A stretch of DNA of 64,000 nt from FEN-1219 sp963817615. Its GTDB lineage: Bacteria; Pseudomonadota; Gammaproteobacteria; Steroidobacterales; Rariloculaceae. Both the position numbers and the translations under genes were made by a program. Of this stretch, positions 35,042 to 44,152 are shown piece by piece (position 1 is the first letter of the stretch; every line of letters starts with the position of its first letter). Location of the stretch: positions 1,488,001 to 1,552,000 of the forward strand of contig CAWFPH010000003.1 in the NCBI GenBank assembly GCA_963817615.1, given 5' to 3'. A model generated the notes under the pieces. That model was not told the DNA's origin. It made no database searches and worked only from the letters and a program-made list of their open reading frames with translations.

Positions 35042-35360
35042 TCACCTAAATCGCTCAAGGCCATCCCAAGCGGCATCCTTCCGAGGGTGTTGCCTCGGAT
35101 CGACCAACCCGACCTCTGCCAGCGTTCGGTCAGTGCGCCCGTAGTTACAGGGCGCGCAGGAGATGACGTGGGCCCCACAGGGACTCAGTCCACTGACGGA
35201 TCTGCGGCATGTCAGCGAGCCGAATCAACTCTGCCGCCCGCTGCGTGGCTCCGTTCAAATGGGCCGTGACCGCTTCGTCCAGACAGTGAGCGGCCCGAGC
35301 AATCTCCGGGATCGGATCACGCAGGCAGCGTCGCAGCATTCGAGGCCCTCTCTTTGGCAT
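35042..35360 (-). pseudogene. HNH endonuclease cassette gene with internal deletion
   Basis: The N-terminal frame (35360 to about 35175) reads LRRCLRDPIPEIARAAHCLDEAV and ADMPQIRQWTESLWG. The C-terminal frame, shifted, reads HVISCAPCNYGRTDRTLAEVG, VDPRQHPRKDAAWDGLERFR and stops at 35042. Both resemble ends of HNH-type proteins frequent in integron cassettes. The central part with the catalytic His-Asn-His is missing and the junction near 35170 is out of frame. The gene is therefore inactive. Confidence 0.7.
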
Positions 35361-35546
35361 GACCGGCCCGGGACAGCGCCTAGCTATGAGTAGGCAGCAT
35401 CATGCCGGAATGCAACTGCGGCAAGACGAAAGCGAAGACCATGCCAGGGCGCATAGAAGTACCTTCGACCCTCCAGTGTTCCTCCGCTAAGGCTCGTCGG
35501 ACCTGGACGGAAGCCCACGACCATACGGTCGAGTGGCGAGCCGTGG

Positions 35547-35960
35547 TCAGTCGTCGGTCGAGAGCCGGTCGGAAGGATGATGCACACCATCGCTGGTGGG
35601 CACGTCCGGGATGGCGAACGGGTCGACACCTTCCAAGCACCCCACGTTGAATCCGTATTCGTTGGGATTCACGCGACGCTGATGATGGGTATAGATGCCG
35701 CAAGTCGAGCAAAAGTAGTGACGTGCGGTGCGGGTGTTGAATTGGTACACGCGAAGCGCGTCCGCGCCCTGCAGGATTCTCAAGCCGGACAACGGCACAG
35801 AAGCTGCAATTGCGCCCTTCCGACGGCAAATCGAGCAGTTGCAGCGCCGCGGGTTCACGATGCCGTTCGGCAAATCGAGCTCGAGCACCACCGCACCGCA
35901 ATGACACGATGCCCGGTGTTTCGGCAGAATCTCCGTCGCGCCGACTTTCTTGATCACCAT
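35547..35960 (-). CDS. GFA-family zinc protein (cassette region)
   Basis: 137 residues with the complete GFA zinc set: ASCHCGAVVLELD (residue 18 on), PRRCNCSICRRKGAI, and HYFCSTCGIYTHHQRR. Compare the relative at 33465, which lacks one ligand. The ATG overlaps the end of a 98-residue ORF (ATGGTGA). The C-terminal 25 residues (DPFAIPDVPTSDGVHHPSDR) are family-atypical. No catalytic function is established for most members. Confidence 0.84.
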   Translation of the reverse strand: MVIKKVGATEILPKHRASCHCGAVVLELDLPNGIVNPRRCNCSICRRKGAIAASVPLSGLRILQGADALRVYQFNTRTARHYFCSTCGIYTHHQRRVNPNEYGFNVGCLEGVDPFAIPDVPTSDGVHHPSDRLSTDD

Positions 35961-36250
35961 AACGAGGCCGATTTCCTTCGCACGACGTCGCGACTCGCCG
36001 CGGCTGGTCTACTTTGCGCAGAGCGCTCATAGATCCACCAACACGCAGCGGCCCGCAAGTATCCGGCAAGGCCGAGTCGCGGCCAAACGCCGCCAGGTTT
36101 CGGATCAACGCCCGAGGCGATCCGAGCGATCCGCGCACCGATCGAGTCGCCGGCGGCACGCGGCTCGTCGAGATACCACTCGAGCACGCAACGCGCGAGC
36201 CCTGCCCCCGCCGTGGGCAGATGATGGTGCCTCCACCTACATTCAGTCAC
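35954..36250 (-). CDS. Hypothetical 98-residue protein
   Basis: The frame overlaps the start of the GFA gene by seven bases. The product is Trp- and Arg-rich with ARCVLEWYLDEPRAAGDSIGA and VWPRLGLAGYLRAAACWWIYER. No domain is recognised. The overlap favours a real, coupled gene, but the composition is not decisive and the start (ATG at 36250) has no clear ribosome site. Confidence 0.35.
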   Translation of the reverse strand: MTECRWRHHHLPTAGAGLARCVLEWYLDEPRAAGDSIGARIARIASGVDPKPGGVWPRLGLAGYLRAAACWWIYERSAQSRPAAASRDVVRRKSASLW

Positions 36251-36473
36251 TTAGACGAGATTTCTATCGTTCAATAGCAGCTACCGCTTCCGCGGAAACT
36301 CCGGCGGCCTCTCGCTGGCCGCGCCCACGAATCGCGGGCGCATCCGCGAACCACCCGTCGCCTACGGAGTGGTGGAATTCTTGGCGAGAACCGGCCACTC
36401 GCAATCCTGGTAGCTCACTTTACATTTATGCGTTTAGTCGTTGATTAATAGCATCTTTATTTAAGATAGGCCA
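36251..36473. other. 223-bp gap at the edge of the cassette cluster
   Basis: The right part (about 36415-36470) is strikingly A+T-rich for this genome and contains a small ATCTT/AAGAT hairpin at 36453-36467 just after the emrB stop, possibly a weak terminator. No attI site or integrase remnant was recognised. Confidence 0.35.
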
Positions 36474-38075
36474 CTACGGGCGCGACCGCCGCATCAGCAG
36501 CAACAGGGGCGCCATCGCAACGAAGCTCCAGGTGATCAGATTGAACACGTCGAGCAGCGCGGTGATCGAAGCTTGCTGCGCGACCTGCTGTCCGACGAGC
36601 GCCGCCGCCTTCGGGTCCGTTGCGGCGAGGCCGAGTGAGCGCAGATAGCTCCATAACGCCGGATTGTCGATGTTGATGTGCCCGCCGAGCGTGTTCCAGA
36701 GCACCTGGGTCTGCCGCGTGAACACCGTAGTCGCGATCGAGATGCCGACGGCCGCACCGATCGTGCGGACCAGACTGAACACGCCGGCAGCCTCCGCCGT
36801 GCGTGATCGATCGAGCGTCGCATAAGCCGTCGTCGACAGCGGCACGAAGATCAGCCCGAGGCCGACGCCCTGGAGGCAAATCGGCCACACGATCCAAAAG
36901 GCGTTCACGTTGAGCGAGTACGACGTCATCGCGTGCGACGCTGCGGCGCCGGCCGCAATGCCGACGGCGATGAGCCAACGAGGGTCGACTCGGCCGACGA
37001 GTCGCCCGACCACCACCATCGTGATCGCGGTCGCGACGCCCCGCGGCGCCATCACGAGTCCGGTCGTCACGATCGGGTAATCCAAAAGACGCTCGAGCAG
37101 GATCGGCTGCACCACGAGCGCACCGAACATGCCGAGACCGAGCACGCTGATCAGCAGGCACGCCATGGCGAAGTTGCGGTCCGCGAACATCCTCACGTCG
37201 AGCATCGCGCGGGTCGGTCGTCTGACGCTGTGAACGATGAACGCGATGAGACCGGCGACCGCAACCACTGCGGCGACTTGGATGTCGCGCGCGGCGAACC
37301 AGTCCTGGCGATTGCCGCGGTCGAGCAGATACTGCAAACCGGCGATTCCGGCACCCAGCAGCGCGAAACCGGACCAGTCCATCCGCCGTTCGCGCCGCGG
37401 GGTATCGGGCACGAACTGCAGCGCAAGCAGCAGCGACAGCGCGCCGACCGGCAGGTTGATGTAGAAGGTCCAGCGCCAGCTTGCGACCTCCGTGAGATAA
37501 CCTCCGAGCGTGGGCCCGAGCACGGGACCGACCATTACGCCGAGGCCCCAGAGCGCCATCGCGCGGCCGCGCTCCTCAGGCGGATAGGCGTCCGCCATGA
37601 TCGCCTGCGACAAGGGCACGAGCGCCGCACCGAATACGCCTTGCAGCAACCTGAACAGCACCATCTCGGCCAACGTCTGCGATAACCCGCAAAGCGCCGA
37701 GGCGGCGACGAAGCCCGCGATCGAGATCGCGAGGAAGCGCTTGCGGCCGAGCACGTCGGCGACGTAGCCGGTGAGCGGCATGACGATGCCGGACGCGACG
37801 AGGTAGCTCGTGAGCACCCAGCTGATCTGGTCCGACGTCGCGCCGAGAGAGCCCTGCATGTGGGGGAGCGCCACGTTCACGATCGTCGTGTCGAGCACTT
37901 GGAGCAGCGTGGCCGACATCACGGCGAACGTGATCAGCAAGCGCTCCGTGCCGCTCGCGGGTGCCGCGGCGGCCGGAACCCCGCCGGGCGCCCTGCCCGC
38001 CCGGCCGTTGCGAGCGGCACCCCGCGCGTTCCCGCCGCGGTTCGGCACGCGCTCGGAGGCCGCGGCGCTACTCAT
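36474..38075 (-). CDS. emrB: DHA2-family MFS multidrug efflux permease (EmrB-like)
   Basis: 533 residues with about 14 membrane segments. Family motifs: VLDTTIVNVALPHMQGSLGATSDQISWVLTSYLVASG (landmarks LDTTIVNVALP, VLTSYLVA), GYVADVLGRKRF, GLGVMVGPVLGPTLGGYLTEVASWRWTFYINLPVG, the motif C region. It pairs with the EmrA-like fusion protein encoded upstream to expel drugs across both membranes. The ATG at 38075 overlaps the end of the Usp gene by eight bases. A Gly/Ala/Arg-rich 35-residue N-terminal tail precedes the first helix. Confidence 0.93.
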   Translation of the reverse strand: MSSAAASERVPNRGGNARGAARNGRAGRAPGGVPAAAAPASGTERLLITFAVMSATLLQVLDTTIVNVALPHMQGSLGATSDQISWVLTSYLVASGIVMPLTGYVADVLGRKRFLAISIAGFVAASALCGLSQTLAEMVLFRLLQGVFGAALVPLSQAIMADAYPPEERGRAMALWGLGVMVGPVLGPTLGGYLTEVASWRWTFYINLPVGALSLLLALQFVPDTPRRERRMDWSGFALLGAGIAGLQYLLDRGNRQDWFAARDIQVAAVVAVAGLIAFIVHSVRRPTRAMLDVRMFADRNFAMACLLISVLGLGMFGALVVQPILLERLLDYPIVTTGLVMAPRGVATAITMVVVGRLVGRVDPRWLIAVGIAAGAAASHAMTSYSLNVNAFWIVWPICLQGVGLGLIFVPLSTTAYATLDRSRTAEAAGVFSLVRTIGAAVGISIATTVFTRQTQVLWNTLGGHINIDNPALWSYLRSLGLAATDPKAAALVGQQVAQQASITALLDVFNLITWSFVAMAPLLLLMRRSRP

Positions 38076-38508
38076 CGTGCGGAGCGTTCGTCGCAACCAA
38101 GATGCTGCACGTGAGCAAGTGCAGCAGCGTCTGCTCGGTGGAGTCGCTCCACCAGCGAGAGAGCCTGCCGCGCGGCCGATGCCCCACGACGACGAGATCT
38201 GCACCGACGCGGCGTGCGGCCGCGGGAATCAGGCGCAGAGGATCGCCGACCGCGAGCTCGCCATCCGCGTCGAGCCCTTTCGCTTTGAGCCTCGCGACGC
38301 CGTCTTCGAGCAAGCCCCGCGCCGTGCCTTCCTCGCAAGACACGAGCTCCGGCGTCACGCCTTCGGAGCTCGCCGCCGCGACCATGCTGCGGCAGATCGC
38401 AAGCAGGTACGTTTCGGCGTGCAGCGCCACGGCGAGCTCCGCTCCTTCCCGCAGCGCACGCCGCCCTTCGGCGCTGCCGTCGTAGCAAAGCAAGAGCTTG
38501 CGGTACAT
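38068..38508 (-). CDS. Universal stress protein, single UspA domain
   Basis: 146 residues: KLLLCYDGSAEGRRALREGAELA at the N-terminus, ADLVVVGHRPRGRLSRWWSDSTEQTLLHLLTCSILVA at the end (given as landmarks). The ATP-binding G-x2-G-x9-S/T pattern is present as GHRPRGRLSRWWSDST. It sits inside the efflux operon, 13 bp after emrA and overlapping emrB, an unusual place that suggests a stress-linked control or assembly role for the pump; this is inference. Confidence 0.88.
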   Translation of the reverse strand: MYRKLLLCYDGSAEGRRALREGAELAVALHAETYLLAICRSMVAAASSEGVTPELVSCEEGTARGLLEDGVARLKAKGLDADGELAVGDPLRLIPAAARRVGADLVVVGHRPRGRLSRWWSDSTEQTLLHLLTCSILVATNAPHDE

Positions 38509-38521
38509 CGTGCGCCTCGCT

Positions 38522-39580
38522 TCAGCTCGCCGTACGAATCTCCACGTTGGCCGACGTGCCGATGCGCAGCGGATACTGCGGATCCGTGTCGACGATCTGC
38601 ACGCGCACCGGCACGCGCTGCGTGACCTTCACCCAATTGCCCGTGGCGTTCTGCGGGGGCAGCAGCGAGAACGCCGTGCCGCTGCCCGCGCTCAGGCTCT
38701 GCACCTCCCCGTGGAACAGGTGATCCGGATAGAGGTCGAGCGTGATCTGCGCCTTTTGCCCCGGCTCGATGCGGTCGAGCTGTGTTTCCTTGAAGTTCGC
38801 GTCCACCCAAAAGTTGTGATCGCTCACGATTGCGAACAGCGGCGCGGCGGGTTGAACCGTGCCGCCCGGACGCAGGCTCAGGTTCGCCACCGTGCCCGAG
38901 GTCGGCGCGGCGACGCGCGTGCGCTCGAGGTCGAGCTTCGCCTGATGCATCGCGGCCTTGGCTGCGAGAACAGACGCGTTCTGCGAGCCTGGCTCGCCGA
39001 GCGCGTTTTCCGCCTGCTCGAGCGCCGCTTCGGCCGCCTTCACGGCAGCCGCGGCCGTCACTGCCTGCGTATGCGTGGCTTCCGCGGATTGCTTCGAGAT
39101 CGAGCCCTGCTTCACGAGGTTTTGGAGCCGCTTATCGTTCGCTTGCGCGTTCTCGAGCTCGGCACGCCGCTGCGCGAGCTGCGCGCGGGCCGCATCGACG
39201 GCTGCAGTGCGCTCCGCGACTTGCTGCTGCGCGAGCTCGAGCTGCGCCTGTGCGGACTCGAGCGCCAGTCGATATGGCCGCTGATCGATCACGAACAGCA
39301 AGTCGCCGGCGGCGACGTGCTGCTGATCACGGATCGGCAGCTCTTCGACGGGACCGCCCACCTGGGCCGCGATCTGCACCACGTCGGCATTGACGTAGGC
39401 GTCGTCGGTGCTCACGTAGCGCTGCGAGTGGCGCCAGTAGCGCCAGCCGAAAATCGCTGCGCCTACGACGACGATCGCGAGCGCGCCGAGCTTCACGACG
39501 CGGCGCACGGCCAAGCGGGTACGGCGGGGCGCCTCTTGGGCCGGGCGCTGCTCGCGAGCATTCGCGACTCGATCGTCCAT
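38522..39580 (-). CDS. emrA: EmrA-like membrane fusion (HlyD-family) protein
   Basis: 352 residues. One N-terminal membrane helix (VVKLGALAIVVVGAAIFGW), then YVSTDDAYVNADVVQIAAQVGGPVEEL, a long coiled coil (about residues 100-200, Gln/Ala-rich), and the second lipoyl half TRVAAPTSGTVANLSLRPGG followed by the barrel VDANFKETQLDRIEPGQKAQI. It bridges the EmrB permease and an outer-membrane channel encoded elsewhere. First gene of the emrA-usp-emrB operon. Confidence 0.93.
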   Translation of the reverse strand: MDDRVANAREQRPAQEAPRRTRLAVRRVVKLGALAIVVVGAAIFGWRYWRHSQRYVSTDDAYVNADVVQIAAQVGGPVEELPIRDQQHVAAGDLLFVIDQRPYRLALESAQAQLELAQQQVAERTAAVDAARAQLAQRRAELENAQANDKRLQNLVKQGSISKQSAEATHTQAVTAAAAVKAAEAALEQAENALGEPGSQNASVLAAKAAMHQAKLDLERTRVAAPTSGTVANLSLRPGGTVQPAAPLFAIVSDHNFWVDANFKETQLDRIEPGQKAQITLDLYPDHLFHGEVQSLSAGSGTAFSLLPPQNATGNWVKVTQRVPVRVQIVDTDPQYPLRIGTSANVEIRTAS

Positions 39581-39789
39581 GGCAGTTCGTCCGCTCCTGC
39601 TGTTCGGTTCCCGTTCTCATGCAAACGGCGGGCCGATCCGCCGCTTTTTGGACCGCGCAGTGCGATGATTCGCCGTTGGAGGTCCGAGATGGCGTGCTCG
39701 GTGCGTGGCCTGGCAACGCGCCGCCGCCAGGGGGTTGGCATGGCCACGGGATGTCGTTTGGCTTCGCCGCGGCTGCGATCGCGGGGTTG

Positions 39790-39897
39790 CCCTCACGGCC
39801 GTGCCGAGTTGCGGCGATCGTGTGGAGCGCGGCATTCGTGATCTTCATCGTCGTGTGCTTGCCGATTTTAGTCGGTCCGCGCGTCGACACTTCCTGA
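39790..39897 (+). pseudogene. C-terminal remnant of an NnrS-like membrane protein
   Basis: Within a plus-strand open frame (39619-39897), the last 36 residues read CRVAAIVWSAAFVIFIVVCLPILVGPRVDTS. This matches the end of NnrS proteins, which finish with a hydrophobic helix and a PILxxPRxD motif. The rest of the expected 12-helix protein is absent upstream. NnrS is a haem- and copper-containing membrane protein regulated with nitric oxide reductase, so a decayed copy beside a qNOR gene is meaningful. Identification rests on a short match. Confidence 0.45.
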
Positions 39898-39953
39898 CCC
39901 GCGAGCCGCTTGCACCGAGTCGGATAAATTCAACGCAGAAAAAGGAGAGTGCC

Positions 39954-42271
39954 GTGACCGAACCTGCTGCACTGCCGAAAGCGGAGCCGGAAGAATCGCC
40001 GCTATCGCCATGGTGGCTGCGCACGGTGGCCATCGTGCTGGTGGTCGGCTTCGCGGGACTGCTCTCGATTACGTTTCTGGCATATCGGAACGCGCCACCG
40101 ATCCCGGCCCTGGTCGTCGACGCCAGCGGTAGGGTGCTCTTCACGCGCGACGACATTCTGGACGGCCAGGCCCTATTTCTGAGGTACGGGCTCATGGACA
40201 ACGGCACGGTGTGGGGCCATGGCGCGTACTTGGGTCCCGATTATCCGGCCGAAGCGTTGCACCGCATCGGAGCGGATACGGCGACCGCAGTCGCGCAGCG
40301 CGAGTACGGCAAAGCGGTCGCCGACCTCACACCGGCCGAGCTCGCCGCGGTCCGCAGCCAGGTCCCGATCATCCTCAAGACGAATCGCTACGATCACGGC
40401 AGCGATACCCTGCGCCTCACCGAGCCCGAGGCGTTCGCGTACCGCCAACAGATCGGATTCTGGACGAGCTACTTTCACGAGCCTGCACGCAACGGCGGGC
40501 TCAAACCGGACTTGATTACCGACGCAAACGAGCTCCGGCAGCTGACGGCCTTCATCGTGTGGGCAGCTTGGACGTCGGTTGCGAATCGTCCGGGCGCCGA
40601 CTTCTCGTATACGAACAATTTCCCGTACGACCCCGACGTCGGCAATCGGCCGACTGCGGGCGCCTTGCTCTGGAGCGCGCTGAGCCTGCTCGCCCTGCTC
40701 GCGGGCATCGCGGCCGTGCTGCTCGCCTTCGGCAAATTCGACTACCTCGGTTGGATCACGCGCGGACACCGCGCTCCCACTAAGTTCATTCCGGGCGCGA
40801 CGAGCCCGGGGCAGCGCGCAGTCAGCAAGTTCTTCGTCGTCGTCGGGTTGCTGTTTTTGGCGCAGGCATTGATCGGCGGCGGCGTGGCCCACTACCGCGC
40901 CGAGCCGGAAAGCTTTTACGGCTTTCACCTCGAGACGATCCTGCCGAGCAACCTGCTCAGGACCTGGCACCTGCAGACGGCGATCTTCTGGATCGCGACG
41001 TCGTACGTCGCCGCGGCGCTCTTCATCGGTCGCTCGCTACGCATCGACGAGCCGCGCTGGCTCGCGACGGCAACGCACGTCTTGTTCGCTGCATTCGGCG
41101 TCGTGATCGTCGGCAGCCTGCTCGGCGAATGGGCGGGCATGGCGGGCTGCTCGGCCGCTGGTGGTTCTGGCTCGGCAACCAGGGGTGGGAGTACCTCGAG
41201 CTCGGCCGGGTTGCGCAGTACCTGCTCGTCGGGGGCCTGCTGATCTGGTTCGCGATCCTTTGGCACCTCGCGCGACCGAGGACGATCGTGAACGCCGAGG
41301 TGCGGCCGATCGCGATGATGTTCCTGTTCGCAGCGCTCGCGATCCCCGTGTTCTACGTCCCTGCGCTGCTGTTCGGGCCGAAGACGCACTTCACGATCGT
41401 CGACACTTGGCGCTTCTGGATTATCCACCTCTGGGTCGAGGGCTACTTCGAGTTCTTCGCGACAACGGTCGTCGCTCTGCTCCTGTTTCAGCTCGGCCTC
41501 ACGCGGCGCAATACGGCGCTCCGCGTGATCTATCTCGACGCGATTTTGTACTTCTTGGGTGGCCTCATCGGCACCGGCCATCACTGGTATTTTACGGGGC
41601 AGACGCAGTTCAACATGGCGATGTCCGCTATGTTCTCCGTGCTCGAGGTAGTGCCGCTCACCCTGCTGACCCTCGACGCCTGGGACTTCGTGATCACGAC
41701 TCGTGGCGAAACCGAGCCGGGCGGCCAACGCGTCGTGCTGCCGCACAAGTGGACGTTCTACTTCCTGATGGCCGTCGGATTCTGGAATTTCGTAGGGGCC
41801 GGGATGTTCGGATTTCTCATCAATCTGCCGATCGTGAGCTACTACGAGGTCGGCACCGTGCTGACGCCGAACCACGGCCATGCTGCGCTGATGGGAGTAT
41901 TCGGCATGCTCGCGATTGCTCTGATGGTCTTCGTGCTGCGACAGACGGCGGACGACAGCACGTGGCCCGGCATCGAGCGCTACGTTCGCATCGCGTTCTG
42001 GGGGACCAACATCGGCCTCGCGCTGATGGTGCTCTTGAGCCTATTCCCGGGCGGCGTGCTGCAGGTCTGGGACGTCGTGCAGCACGGCTACTGGCACGCG
42101 CGCAGCCTCGACTACACGGGCGGTCGGCTCGCGCGGTTCCTCGAGTGGACACGGCTGCCTGGCGACCTCGTGTTCATCGTTTTCGGCGCGGCACCGCTTG
42201 CGATCGCCTCATTGAAGGGTTACTACGGCGTGCGCGCCGCCGCGCATCGCGCGGGCGCTATCACGGGCTGA
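39954..42271 (+). pseudogene. norZ: Quinol-dependent nitric oxide reductase (qNOR) with an apparent one-base frameshift
   Basis: Two overlapping frames together encode a normal-length qNOR of about 772 residues that reduces nitric oxide to nitrous oxide with quinol. Frame one (39954-41147) holds the N-terminal helix, the periplasmic extension (LRYGLMDNGTVWGHGAYLGPD) and WHLQTAIFWIATSYVAAALF. Frame two (from 41148) continues with LLGRWWFWLGNQGWEYLELGR, WRFWIIHLWVEG and the binuclear-site motif GTGHHWYFTG. Between them GGCATGGCGGGCTGCTCG lacks one base: GGCCTGCTC would restore AGLLGRWW. Start GTG has AAAGGAGAG upstream. This may be a true mutation or a sequencing or assembly error. Confidence 0.85.
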
Positions 42272-42275
42272 AGAT

Positions 42276-42301
42276 CCCCGCACCGTAGGTACGGTGCGGG
42301 G
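42276..42301. terminator. Bidirectional terminator between norZ and the GFA gene
   Basis: CCCCGCACCGT and ACGGTGCGGGG form an 11-bp perfect stem around a four-base loop, located five bases after the norZ stop and 25 bases before the stop of the convergent GFA gene. No strong U-tract on either side. Confidence 0.75.
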
Positions 42302-42325
42302 AATCGAGTCGGTCGGACGGAAGCG

Positions 42326-42763
42326 TCAGGCCGAGGCCGGCCAGACGAAATCGGGCCTCAAGCCCTCGTACACCGGGCGGCCATCCTTCGGGCGGGGCAC
42401 GCCGGTCGCGGGATCGTAGAACGCGTGATAGGCGGCCGGCAGCTTGGATGCGTCGTAGCCCATCAGGTTCGGCACGATCACACGAATCCGATGCTGTTTG
42501 TCGTCGAGCATGATCGGCGTGCCGCACTCCGCGCACGTGCACAGCTCGAGCGGACCGCTCGGGTTCTTGTCGTTGAACGGTTGACGCTTCAGCCCGGCCG
42601 TGTTGTCGACCGCGAGGTCGCCGTGCTTGAAGAACACCACGTGGGTGGTCGGCTGACCGGTCACGCGCTTGCAAACGGAACAATGACAAGTGTGGTTGTC
42701 GATTGGATCCTTGTCGGAATGCGTATGAATGTGGTCGCATCCCCCAGCATACTTATGCGCCAT
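42326..42763 (-). CDS. GFA-family protein
   Basis: 145 residues. The GFA core is seen in NHTCHCSVCKRVTGQPTTHVVFFKHGDL and LCTCAECGTPIMLDD. The first motif is His-rich (GGCDHIHTHSDKDP) instead of the standard CxCG, so metal binding may differ from typical GFA proteins. The ATG at 42763 is preceded by AAAGGTGA. It is convergent with norZ and shares its terminator. No pathway link is evident. Confidence 0.8.
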   Translation of the reverse strand: MAHKYAGGCDHIHTHSDKDPIDNHTCHCSVCKRVTGQPTTHVVFFKHGDLAVDNTAGLKRQPFNDKNPSGPLELCTCAECGTPIMLDDKQHRIRVIVPNLMGYDASKLPAAYHAFYDPATGVPRPKDGRPVYEGLRPDFVWPASA

Positions 42764-42909
42764 GTCTCACCTTTCTTGTTGAGGTTGAAGGCCGCGAGCA
42801 TCGCAGCTCGTGACTCAAGCCGGCTCGATTATATAGAAATGTCGCAGCGCCCACCCGGCCGGTGAGCCCCGGCTCCGGAGAACCATGCGGTTCGCGGCGA
42901 CCGTTGCGC

Positions 42910-43263
42910 TCAGCCGCGATCGGCCGCGTCCAGGCTCAACCCGACCACGTTCAATGCGGCGGGCGCGCAGAAAACGAGCAGCAGCGCAGCGGCTATCGCC
43001 AGCGGCACGATCCCCACGCTGAAGTCGAAGCCGCCCACGATCAGCACCGCGGCGGCAATGCAGAACACCGCATTCGACGCGATCGCAAGCGGACGCAGCC
43101 ACCGCCGTCGCACGTGGAACGCGAGCAGCGCAACGGCCAGCGCCGCGGCACCGAAGCTCGCGAGCGGAATACGAACCGCGATCCCCGTGACGTAGGGAAT
43201 CAGCACGATCGCGACCAACAGCACCAAGAAAATCCAACTGACGACGTACGCGAGGCGTCTCAT
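42910..43263 (-). CDS. Small membrane protein, four predicted helices
   Basis: 117 residues with hydrophobic segments AYVVSWIFLVLLVAIVLIPYV, ASFGAAALAVALLAF, IASNAVFCIAAAVLIVGGF and VPLAIAAALLLVFCAPAAL, and a basic loop HVRRRWLRP. No family recognised. The ATG at 43263 is taken; a TTG at 43284 would add seven residues. It is divergent from the DUF402 gene with under 80 bp between them. Confidence 0.55.
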   Translation of the reverse strand: MRRLAYVVSWIFLVLLVAIVLIPYVTGIAVRIPLASFGAAALAVALLAFHVRRRWLRPLAIASNAVFCIAAAVLIVGGFDFSVGIVPLAIAAALLLVFCAPAALNVVGLSLDAADRG

Positions 43264-43339
43264 CGACTCGACGGCACCCGGCAATCAACACGTCTTGCGG
43301 AGTATATACTGCGCGCCATCCCCCCGAATCAGCGGCAGC

Positions 43340-44026
43340 ATGCACGCAGGCGAAGACAGACGACGGCCCGGAGAGGTCGTCGCGCTACGCTACGTGACGA
43401 CCGACGGCCGCATCGAGATGTGCTGGCCTTGCCGCGTCGTCGAGGACGCCGAGCACCTGGTCGCGCTCTACATCGCCGCCGGAAGCCGCTACAAAGCGGA
43501 CCCCAAGATGTCGGCCGCCGCAAAGCGCACTGCGGTCCGACACGCCGTTCCGCGAAACGAGCGCGTGTGGCGCACGGACACGCTGCGCCTGATGCTCGCC
43601 AACGCTTCGCATTCGGTCTCGCTGTTCTTCGAAGGCGAAGGCGCGGACCGGCGGTTGCTGCGGTACTTCGTCAACATGGAGGAGCCGTTCCGCCGAACGG
43701 CCTGCGGCTTCGATACACAGGATCACACGCTCGACATCGTCGTCTTGCCGACGCTCGAATGGCTCTGGCGTGACGAGCAAGAGCTCGCGAACCATGTGCT
43801 GGCCGGATACTACACGGCGGCGCTGGCGGCGGAGGCGCGCGCCGAGGGCCTACGCGTCATCGACGCGATTCGACGCGGAACGCACCCTTGCTTGCGAGGT
43901 TGGGCGCACTGGCGTCCGGAAACGTCCTGGACCGTGCCGACCCACGAGCCCGGCTGGGACACGACGCCGGCGACGAGCTGGGAGCGCCGCGTTTGGGCAT
44001 ACGGCGATGACGCTCTCGGCCGTTAG
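43340..44026 (+). CDS. DUF402-family protein
   Basis: 228 residues. DUF402 landmarks: PGEVVALRYVTTDGRIEMCWPCRVVED, LRYFVNMEEPFRRTACGFDTQDHTLDIVVLPTLEWLWRDEQEL (given as landmarks: YFVNMEEPFRR, GFDTQDHTLDIVV, WRDEQEL). Family members are metal-dependent nucleoside-diphosphate phosphatases in Gram-positives; the role here is unknown. The start chosen is ATG 43340; frame open upstream to 43295. Confidence 0.78.
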   Translation: MHAGEDRRRPGEVVALRYVTTDGRIEMCWPCRVVEDAEHLVALYIAAGSRYKADPKMSAAAKRTAVRHAVPRNERVWRTDTLRLMLANASHSVSLFFEGEGADRRLLRYFVNMEEPFRRTACGFDTQDHTLDIVVLPTLEWLWRDEQELANHVLAGYYTAALAAEARAEGLRVIDAIRRGTHPCLRGWAHWRPETSWTVPTHEPGWDTTPATSWERRVWAYGDDALGR

Positions 44027-44152
44027 CTGGCGATCGGACGGCTCGCGCGCCAGCGGCTCCCCGGCACGAGCCGATTGACCCAAGAATCGACCAGAACGGG
44101 CTGATCCGTTCCAATTGACATCGGCACCCCGCGATGATCGGATGCAAGCGGG

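Noticed and set aside
35384..35629. 81-codon minus-strand ORF after the GFA gene
   Set aside because: It overlaps the end of the GFA gene in another frame and contains no recognisable motif; an alternative frame in the same stretch looks equally plausible, so neither is supported.
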